Shown piece after piece: positions 54,660 to 62,626 of a DNA stretch of 64,000 bases. The notes below the pieces were generated by a model that made no database searches, was not told where the DNA came from, and was given only the letters and a program-made list of their open reading frames with translations. The stretch comes from Veillonella sp. DNF00869 (lineage in GTDB: Bacteria; Bacillota; Negativicutes; Veillonellales; Veillonellaceae), in contig NZ_KQ960771.1 in NCBI RefSeq assembly GCF_001553345.1, positions 22,675 through 86,674 of the forward strand, read 5' to 3'. Every line of letters starts with the position of its first letter. Position 1 is the stretch's first letter. The position numbers and the translations under genes were made by a program.

Positions 54660-57600
54660 ATGAAAAAAGAAAGAAAAGAACTCTTAACGTTATGGATTAC
54701 GTTGTCTTTGCAATTAGGGACCTATGCGGCACAGGGAATTGTCAGTCATGAGGTAATGGTGGACAATAGTCAGTCTGTTCCGGTTATACAAATTACCAAT
54801 CCTGTTCATGGTGTATCCCATAATCGGTATGAGTCCTTTTCTACAGATACGGGGGCTATCTTTAACAACGCTACTACATCTACAGTTAGCACTCAGATTG
54901 GTCCTGTAAATGCAAACCCTAACTTACGAGAGTCTGCCAGCCTTATTGTCAATGAAGTAGTAGGGACATCTTCCTCACAGTTAGCAGGAGCTTTTGAAGT
55001 AGCAGGACAGCCTGCGGATGTGGTTATTGCCAATCCCAACGGGATTTCTATCAAAGGCGTTCATTTTATTAATACCCCAAAAGCCACGCTTACTACAGGT
55101 GTCCCACACATGGTAGATGGTCGGTTAGAAAACTTTGTTATTGAGAAAGGAAATATTGAGGTAACAGGAGGTATCAATGCACCTACAGAACAAAGTGGCT
55201 CTAATGTATATACCCCTATTTCAAAGGTGGATTTGTTAGCAAAGACGATACGTATCAATGCAGATGTGGTGGCACAAGATTCTATTCGAGCTATCACAGG
55301 ACGTAATACAGTGAATTATGCGGATGGAACTGTAACAGCTAGGGAATCTGGTGAAAGTACCCCCACAGGGGTTGCCCTAGATGTAGGGGCTCTTGGTGGC
55401 ATGTATGGAAATACCATTTCTTTAATCGGTACAGAATCTGGAGTAGGTGTTAATATCAGTGGCTCTATCGATGCCATAGCGGGGAACCTACATATTGATA
55501 CAGCGGGAAATCTCACCATTGAACAAGGTGGTTCACAGCAAGAGCCTACAAGTATTCACAGTGCCAAAGAAGTAGTGATTCGTAGCCACGACTTCCATAA
55601 TCGTGGCACCCTTGTGGGTGATGAAACAGTGACAGTACAAAGCGGTACACTTACCAACGATGGGAATCTTCAAGGAAAACAGATTGAGGCGAATGTGACC
55701 AATCTTCGTGGACAGGGAGTGATTTCCAGTACGGAGAATATAACGATCCAAGGTACGGACTCTATTGTGTATCAAGGCGGCATACGCTCTCAGTCTGGGG
55801 AGATCACTGTACGTGGGAAACAGGTAGAAGTAGATCGAAACCATATACAAGTAGTATCAAAAGATAAACTGCATATAGAATCGCAAACACCTACGCCTGA
55901 AACGCCTGTAGATATTCCAAAACCAACACTAGAGAATCCTTTACATACGCCTACTATACAACCTATCCCTCATATACCTAGCAAGGTTGTCGTAGAGGAT
56001 ACACAAGAAGAGTTACCCATTACTGTAGATGTGAATGCCCCCAAGAATCGTCAACCGATTCTAGATACGACGAGGAATGGCATAGATATCCTACACATTA
56101 CCGGTGTTGATGGAAACGGTGTTTCTCACAATGCATATACACAGTTTAATGTGAAAGACCGAGGTCTTATTCTTAATAATGCTACGAAATATACAAAAAC
56201 GCAGTTAGCTGGTTACATAGATAAAAATATATTCTTATCTGGGAATGGGGCTAAAACTATCATCAATGAGGTCACTTCTACGAACCCATCTACGTTGAAG
56301 GGATATATAGAAGTGGCAGGGAATCCAGCGGATGTGGTCATCGTGAACCCCAATGGTATGACCGTCAACGGATTTGGTGTAATTAATGGCACTCACATGA
56401 CCTTACAAGGAAAATCTTACATAGACATCGTAGGAAAGGGCTATGGGGGACAACAAGTAGATAGTACGTTTATCAGTGACCATCTACGTAACCGCCACAG
56501 TGAACTATGGGGTCGTCACCTTCGTATTGACACAGATACCTTAGAGAATACAGGGAATATAGCAGCAGATACTATGCATATATCTGCCAAAACAATGCAC
56601 AATGCAGGTTTTGTGGAAAGTAAAGACACTCTCCAATTGACTGGAAACGAGCTTGTACAAGATAAGGGTATTATGAAGGCGAATCAGAGTGTACATATCT
56701 CAGCAAACCATATTCGTAATAGCAATTCCTCTGTATTAGAAGCTGGTGGCAGTTTACATATCACGGGAGATGCGCTACAAAATGATGCATCTCATGTAGT
56801 TAGTCATGGTACGATACGCTTAGGTGTGAACGCCTTAGAAAATACAAATACAGGGGCAATCATTGCAGAGGATACCCTGCAGATACAAGGGAATACTTTT
56901 GCTAATACAAAAGGCATTTTCTTTGCAAAAAACGATGCAGAGATAGATATGAAAGAGGATGTGACGAACACCAATGGACTGTGGCATGTGCTAGGTAATT
57001 TGCGTGTGCAAGGACGTCATATTCGGAATAACAACAGCAAAGGTTCTTACTTTGGCTCAGATATGTATGTGGGCGGTAATGCTTATGTGCTAGGAAAAGA
57101 GAGCTTTGAAAATAGGTCCTCTGATGTCATTGTCAAAGGTAATCTCACTATCAAAGCCCCTAAGATACAAAACCATAAGGATGTGTTTAAGACTGGATGG
57201 ACCATTTCAGAAGAAGATAAGTATGAGGGCATACCGCATCTAGACCAGCCTAACTATTATGAGGCAGATAGAAAATACCATAGAACGATTCATATAGGAA
57301 CCATAGAAGAAGAAACCGCCACATCTAGAATACTGAGCGATGGTACCATCCATATTATAGGGCAAGATGTGCAAAATACATATAGTCAGATTATGGCGAA
57401 GGCTGGCTTACAGGTTACGGCAGATTCCATTACCAACACAGGATATCAAGGAACAGTTCATTATGATGATATAGGTCGAGATAGACATTACTGGAAGTAT
57501 AAACAGAAAAAACGCTGGTGGAAACGTAAAAAGTGGGTCTATGGACATACGGATATCCCCTATGAACATCACGAAGTGTTTGATGCTGAAAGTAGTCCAT

Positions 57601-60600
57601 CTAGTGAACGGATTGCTGTATTAGGGAGTCATGGAACTACGAGCATCCAGTCGAATGCATTTACCAATACAACACTTGAGGCAGATGGAACAGCTTATGC
57701 CATACGAGATAAAAAGGTTGAAACTACGGTGGCACCTACAGATGTTTCTAAATTAGTGACCCCAGTGTTGGAACCATCAAAACAACTCTACATGACGACG
57801 GATCCCCTTGCCGTAGCTAAGGTAGAAGATAACCCTTTATATACAGATAAAAAGCAATTTTTGTCTAGTGACTATATGGTCGCTAGATTACAAGCAGACC
57901 CAGAACGAGTGTATACTCGATTACGCAATGGATACGAAGATCAAGAAATCGCCAAAGAAGAACTCCGTCAAGGTGGTCATACCCTTACAAAATATACAGG
58001 TCATGATCAGTCTTTACTTTCAGGGATTCCTAACAGCCTGTTACAACCTGGAGATTTGCGCAAAGATGGTAGTATCGTCTTAGGTAAAGATGTGCAGGTA
58101 ATAAGCCAAAAAGTAGATAATACGGGCACTATACAAGCAAAGGATTCTTTGTCCATTGTAGGTGGTAATGTTAGAAACCTCAACGGGAGCATCAATGGTA
58201 ATCTAGTTTCTATACGCACAGATATGTTACAAAATACTTCGGGTCGTATACATGGTAAAGATGGTGTTCACATAGAAGGAAAGGATATCCGTAATGAAAC
58301 GCAGGTAACGACTAATAATTTATTGGGAAGTCAACAAGATACAGCACATGGCACAGCAAGTATCACTAGTGATGGCGGTATCCATATCCAAGGAGATACC
58401 ATACACTCTGTAGGGGCTACTATACAAGGTGGTAGTACGGTGAGTCTAGTAGGGAAAGATATACAAGTCTCTGCTCGTGCCTTACAAAATCGCTATATAG
58501 GTAGTGGAGTGGCCTTAGAGTCTACTAAGAACCTAGGAAGTACCGTACAAGGACATACGCTGCAAGTCCAAGGTGGAGAGATTACGTTACAAGGCTCTCG
58601 TATGATGGGACGCACAGTAGACCTTACGGGGAACTCTCTAACCCTTACGAATGTAACAGATAGAACTTTGTCAGATGTAGCTGTGGGTGCTAGAGGTAGT
58701 GACTATTTCAACCGTAAGATGGTCATAGATGAACAGAATTTAGGAGCGACCATTGAAGGAGAAGCTGGTGTTAAGGTGCGTATGGATAACAATGTATCCA
58801 TGAAAGCAAGCACCATACATAGTAAAACGGGGCTTGTAGACGTACAAGCTGGTCGAGTCTCTATTGAACATGGTACTGAGCACCATGAAACACTATCTGA
58901 AGTACATCAAAAAGATAGAGGGTTCTTGTCATCTACTACAAGGGATATCTATGACCATAGACGTACAGATACGGTAGTGGGCTCTACGATTTCCAGTGGT
59001 ACTGTTAAGGTAGATGGTAAGCAAGACGTACTAGTTAAAGCCAGCCATATAGTGGGGGATGCAGATGTTACGGTTACGAGTGAAGGCAATTTGACCATTA
59101 CATCAGCGCAGGAAGAATCTGGTGCCACTCATCGTGAGGAAGTACGTAAATCGGGTATCTTTGGTAATGGCGGTCTTAGCCTTACCATTGGTACACAAAA
59201 ACAAGCAGATACCTATGATGCTAAGAGCAGTGTAGCCAAAGGCAGCGTCATTGGAAGTCGCTTTGGTTCTGTCAACTTAGGTGCTATAGGATCTACACAA
59301 ATAGAAGCTAGTGATGTAGGATCTAAAGGGGATATTCAGGTTCAAGGGTCTGGCGTGACAATCCGTAATGGTTATACCACATCACATACAGGAGAAATAC
59401 ATAGATTTTCTAAAAGTGGGCTTACTCTCTCATTGTCGAATCGCTTAGTAGATACTACAACCAATGCAGTAGGTACACTCACACGAGCAAACTCTGTAAA
59501 AGACGAACGATTGAAAGCTCTATTAGCCTACAAAACCTATGACGATGCTAAGACATCTATAGAAAAATCTAAACTGAAAGACCAAGCCAAGAGTTTACAC
59601 CTCAATCTATCTTTAGGCACAGAACGAAGCGAAGCTTCTACGAATGTAGATAGTAAGATAGCAAAAGAATCGACTGTTGTGTCCGATGGACATATTCGTA
59701 TTACCACTAAGAAGGATGATATCCGCATAGAAGGAAGCGATGTACAAGGCAAGGACATTACCTTAGATTCTGCGAACAGTATCTATGTGAAGGGCAAAGA
59801 AACAACATCTAATATGGTCCAGAGTATGAAACAGAAACAAGCCTCCTTAGGTATTTCCTATGATCTCTTACAACATCGATTCTCCGATATATCTTTCAAT
59901 GCCAGTGGCAGTAAAGGCAATATTGTAGGCACAGACATAGTCCATGATCCTACGAAGATAATAGCAACGAATACCCTTGGAGTGAACACAAAACAGGATG
60001 TACACATCAAAGATGGTGTTCTCAAAGGAGATGCTATTGAGGCAAATGTGGGTGGAAATTTAGAGATTCACTCTGTACAAGACACACATGATTATACAGA
60101 CCGTACTACATCTGGTGGCATAGGACTTAGCCTATCCAAGAAAGGTGTATTCAAATCATTACAAGGTTCCTTGCAACGGACGGATATAGATAGCAAATAC
60201 ACCTCTGTGATCCACCAATCTGGACTCTATGCAGGAAGTACAGGATTCAATATATCTGTAGGAAATACGACCACATTAGAAGGGGCCCTGTTATCTAGTA
60301 AAACAGATAGGAACATACTGAAAACAAAACAGTTAGTTATGAAGGATATGAAGAATAGGGCGAAGTATACCTATGGATCTAAGGGAGTGTCTTATCTAGC
60401 GGATCCAACGATTGGAAAAAGCAGTAAGCAATATAACGAACTTGGATTGGTACCTACGATTATGCCTGGGGAACGTGGCAAAGCGAATAGTATAACCTAT
60501 TCAGCGATAGCTAAGGGAGTGCTTGACGTGGAACACCCTGAGGTGAATCTCAATGCCATTCGTAGAAATACGGAAGATTCACTACATACATTAGCTACTA

Positions 60601-61346
60601 TTTTTGATAAGCAAGGTATTGCAGAACGACAAGAAACAGCTAAATTATTCAGCAAGTATATGAATGAAGCAATCCATAGATTTGGTGAAATGAAAGATGC
60701 AAAAGGACAACGAATTTATAAAGATGGTTCATCTGAAAAGGTCGCATTGCATGCTCTATCTGGTGCTATTACATCAGCCATTGTAAAAGGAAATCCTACA
60801 ACTGGTGCACTATCCGGTGGACTCAATGAAGCGTTGATACAATCCATAAGTAAATTAGCTAAGGATCACCCAGCAAGAGCGCAACTACTATCTGCTAGCC
60901 TTGGTTATACCGTAGATAAACTATTAGGTGGAGACGGATTAGAAGGTGCTAGTATTGCACAAGCTGGAACGAAGTGGAATAGTTTATTACCACAATTAGA
61001 AAATGATTTGCATGGAATTGGATCTACTTTATTTACTCTAGCTACTTTGTCAAGCTTAAAAATAGATTCAGCTGGGAAAATCATTGATAAATACGGAAAT
61101 ATTCTTTTTGAATCATATAATGAATTAGTTGTATATTTACGATGGGATGGTAAATTAAAAAAGATGCCAAAAAAGGTTATAGATGACCTAGGTGGAGAGG
61201 ATTATACACAAGAGGTCAAAAGAAATACAGGAAAAAGTAAATCTGATCTTTATTGGAATCCTAAAACTGGCGATGTCTATGCAGTGCCAAAGAATGGAAA
61301 AGGGGAAGCTGAGTGGGTTGATAATGTTGAGGTGGATAAAGATTGA
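54660..61346 (+). CDS. CdiA/FHA-like two-partner-secretion exoprotein with tandem TPS domains and C-terminal toxin
   Basis: A 2228-residue surface or secreted protein. A signal peptide (about 1-24) is followed by a TPS domain with NANP (about 83) and NPNG (125-128) motifs. After a proline/threonine-rich linker (about 411-445) a second TPS-like domain recurs with its own NPNG at 563-566. FHA-1 type beta-helix repeats follow, then a very basic aromatic patch (about 942-965), the conserved FLSSDYMVARL/RLRNGYEDQEIAKEEL block (about 1065-1105) and FHA-2 repeats (about 1450-1900). The pretoxin part HALSGAITSAIV (about 2031) leads to a small C-terminal domain (about 2140-2228) with SDLYWNPKTGDVYAVPKNGK, resembling polymorphic toxin tips. 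No VENN motif. The TpsB transporter is not in the window. Confidence 0.88.
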   Translation: MKKERKELLTLWITLSLQLGTYAAQGIVSHEVMVDNSQSVPVIQITNPVHGVSHNRYESFSTDTGAIFNNATTSTVSTQIGPVNANPNLRESASLIVNEVVGTSSSQLAGAFEVAGQPADVVIANPNGISIKGVHFINTPKATLTTGVPHMVDGRLENFVIEKGNIEVTGGINAPTEQSGSNVYTPISKVDLLAKTIRINADVVAQDSIRAITGRNTVNYADGTVTARESGESTPTGVALDVGALGGMYGNTISLIGTESGVGVNISGSIDAIAGNLHIDTAGNLTIEQGGSQQEPTSIHSAKEVVIRSHDFHNRGTLVGDETVTVQSGTLTNDGNLQGKQIEANVTNLRGQGVISSTENITIQGTDSIVYQGGIRSQSGEITVRGKQVEVDRNHIQVVSKDKLHIESQTPTPETPVDIPKPTLENPLHTPTIQPIPHIPSKVVVEDTQEELPITVDVNAPKNRQPILDTTRNGIDILHITGVDGNGVSHNAYTQFNVKDRGLILNNATKYTKTQLAGYIDKNIFLSGNGAKTIINEVTSTNPSTLKGYIEVAGNPADVVIVNPNGMTVNGFGVINGTHMTLQGKSYIDIVGKGYGGQQVDSTFISDHLRNRHSELWGRHLRIDTDTLENTGNIAADTMHISAKTMHNAGFVESKDTLQLTGNELVQDKGIMKANQSVHISANHIRNSNSSVLEAGGSLHITGDALQNDASHVVSHGTIRLGVNALENTNTGAIIAEDTLQIQGNTFANTKGIFFAKNDAEIDMKEDVTNTNGLWHVLGNLRVQGRHIRNNNSKGSYFGSDMYVGGNAYVLGKESFENRSSDVIVKGNLTIKAPKIQNHKDVFKTGWTISEEDKYEGIPHLDQPNYYEADRKYHRTIHIGTIEEETATSRILSDGTIHIIGQDVQNTYSQIMAKAGLQVTADSITNTGYQGTVHYDDIGRDRHYWKYKQKKRWWKRKKWVYGHTDIPYEHHEVFDAESSPSSERIAVLGSHGTTSIQSNAFTNTTLEADGTAYAIRDKKVETTVAPTDVSKLVTPVLEPSKQLYMTTDPLAVAKVEDNPLYTDKKQFLSSDYMVARLQADPERVYTRLRNGYEDQEIAKEELRQGGHTLTKYTGHDQSLLSGIPNSLLQPGDLRKDGSIVLGKDVQVISQKVDNTGTIQAKDSLSIVGGNVRNLNGSINGNLVSIRTDMLQNTSGRIHGKDGVHIEGKDIRNETQVTTNNLLGSQQDTAHGTASITSDGGIHIQGDTIHSVGATIQGGSTVSLVGKDIQVSARALQNRYIGSGVALESTKNLGSTVQGHTLQVQGGEITLQGSRMMGRTVDLTGNSLTLTNVTDRTLSDVAVGARGSDYFNRKMVIDEQNLGATIEGEAGVKVRMDNNVSMKASTIHSKTGLVDVQAGRVSIEHGTEHHETLSEVHQKDRGFLSSTTRDIYDHRRTDTVVGSTISSGTVKVDGKQDVLVKASHIVGDADVTVTSEGNLTITSAQEESGATHREEVRKSGIFGNGGLSLTIGTQKQADTYDAKSSVAKGSVIGSRFGSVNLGAIGSTQIEASDVGSKGDIQVQGSGVTIRNGYTTSHTGEIHRFSKSGLTLSLSNRLVDTTTNAVGTLTRANSVKDERLKALLAYKTYDDAKTSIEKSKLKDQAKSLHLNLSLGTERSEASTNVDSKIAKESTVVSDGHIRITTKKDDIRIEGSDVQGKDITLDSANSIYVKGKETTSNMVQSMKQKQASLGISYDLLQHRFSDISFNASGSKGNIVGTDIVHDPTKIIATNTLGVNTKQDVHIKDGVLKGDAIEANVGGNLEIHSVQDTHDYTDRTTSGGIGLSLSKKGVFKSLQGSLQRTDIDSKYTSVIHQSGLYAGSTGFNISVGNTTTLEGALLSSKTDRNILKTKQLVMKDMKNRAKYTYGSKGVSYLADPTIGKSSKQYNELGLVPTIMPGERGKANSITYSAIAKGVLDVEHPEVNLNAIRRNTEDSLHTLATIFDKQGIAERQETAKLFSKYMNEAIHRFGEMKDAKGQRIYKDGSSEKVALHALSGAITSAIVKGNPTTGALSGGLNEALIQSISKLAKDHPARAQLLSASLGYTVDKLLGGDGLEGASIAQAGTKWNSLLPQLENDLHGIGSTLFTLATLSSLKIDSAGKIIDKYGNILFESYNELVVYLRWDGKLKKMPKKVIDDLGGEDYTQEVKRNTGKSKSDLYWNPKTGDVYAVPKNGKGEAEWVDNVEVDKD

Positions 61347-61960
61347 TGATAAATAAAAACATAGAATTAAAAAAATATCCGATTTTAGCGATGAATCAAA
61401 TTGAAAAATATATAGACGATTTTTATGATAGTATAGAAGGTTTTAAGCTGTCCACATTAAATCTTGATAACTTATTTCTTAAAATTACTATAAATATCCC
61501 TAATAATAAGAAAACTATTTATAGTTTTTATAGTAACCAACTAGATTTAAAGAAAACAGACATGATACTTTTACATAAGATGGTATGGAATAAATCAAAT
61601 GATATTCGCTTAATAAAAGAAAACTCTACTTTAAAAAAAGAAGTAAGGAAATATGGTTGCGGAGCAAGTATTCCAACTATATCTGATTCATTTTATATGA
61701 TTAATAAAGATGATATAGAACATGTACAAAATTCAATAAGCATAATGCTTAATTATTTACTGAATGATATAAGTTATATCAGCGTTGATGAAAATCAGTC
61801 TTTTGTAGAAATATATTCTGTTACAGATGATGGATATAGAGCAGGTGGTATGTGGGTATCAGATAGTCTATTAAAAAAAATATGCAAAGAGATATATTTG
61901 AATAAAATAAAAATTAAAAAAATTGATTTAGATAAAATTATATGGATTAAGTCGATATAA
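61346..61960 (+). CDS. Candidate immunity protein for the exoprotein toxin
   Basis: A 204-residue protein not recognised as a named family. It is cytoplasmic by composition, lysine/isoleucine-rich, with no signal or membrane segment. Its ATG at 61346 uses the A of the exoprotein TGA stop, with GAGGTGG upstream, the arrangement typical of toxin-immunity pairs. It is far more AT-rich than its neighbours: I count 15 G+C in 61381-61440 against 23 in 55021-55080. Position, size and composition suggest the cognate immunity protein. The gap 61961-62055 is AT-rich with no credible gene. Confidence 0.7.
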   Translation: MINKNIELKKYPILAMNQIEKYIDDFYDSIEGFKLSTLNLDNLFLKITINIPNNKKTIYSFYSNQLDLKKTDMILLHKMVWNKSNDIRLIKENSTLKKEVRKYGCGASIPTISDSFYMINKDDIEHVQNSISIMLNYLLNDISYISVDENQSFVEIYSVTDDGYRAGGMWVSDSLLKKICKEIYLNKIKIKKIDLDKIIWIKSI

Positions 61961-62055
61961 TATTTTAAGTCCTAATGAATATATAAAGGAATGGTGGTGT
62001 TACTATTTTATATATTTGTAATCTAAGCATCTTGTACAAATACATTAAAGATTAA

Positions 62056-62622
62056 CAAAATGTAGAATCAAATAAAAAAGAATCCCCTAAACAATCTACT
62101 ACTGAAACGGCAAGTCCTACTACAAACACCACAAGATTAGCTGATAGTCCAGATATTTATCGGAATGGTGAGCAATATAAACCAGGAGTGGGAACTAGAC
62201 AATTAAAAGAAAACATTATATATGAGAGTAAAGGGTATTATTACCAAACCGATGAATTAGGACGTATAAAAGCAGCCCAAGGAGACTTACGCTTAGAAGC
62301 TGGTAAGAGAAATAACCGAGACCAATTAAAAGCAGGCGGTGATGATCGATTACCAGGTGACGAAGGGGGGCATCTGATAGCTAAAATCTTTGGAGGCTCA
62401 GGAGAATTAGATAATCTAGTTGCTATGGAAAAGATTGTAAATAGAAGCGATTATAGAATAATGGAAAATCAATGGAAGAATGCGTTACAAGAGGCGAAGG
62501 AGGTAAAGGTAACGATAGATATAGTATATGATGGAGTGAATAAATGACCAACGGGATTTGATGTTATATATAAAGTAGATGACAATCCTGAGGTTATTCA
62601 GTTTCTTCCTAATGGAGGATGA
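62056..62622 (+). pseudogene. Orphan toxin module: DNA/RNA non-specific endonuclease interrupted by TGA
   Basis: A reading frame open from 62056 after a TAA, without a good start or delivery domain, encodes a serine/threonine-rich lead, then a nuclease domain with GGDDRLPGDEGGHLIAKIFG and GSGELDNLVAM, the GGHLIA motif carrying the catalytic His. This matches the Endonuclea_NS_2 toxin type (as in YeeF). TGA at 62545-62547 interrupts it, but the same frame continues for 24 codons as PTGFDVIYKVDDNPEVIQFL, where family members usually read RPTGF-x-V-x-YK, so the stop probably replaced an Arg codon. It looks like a displaced toxin tip, now inactive or only expressed after recombination. A GTG at 62188 gives a shorter 119-codon frame. 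Confidence 0.75.
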
Positions 62623-62626
62623 ATAT

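Noticed and set aside
62056..62080. NVESN near the start of the orphan cassette as a VENN delimiter
   Set aside because: The match to the VENN motif is imperfect and there is no pretoxin domain around it, so it was not used as evidence.
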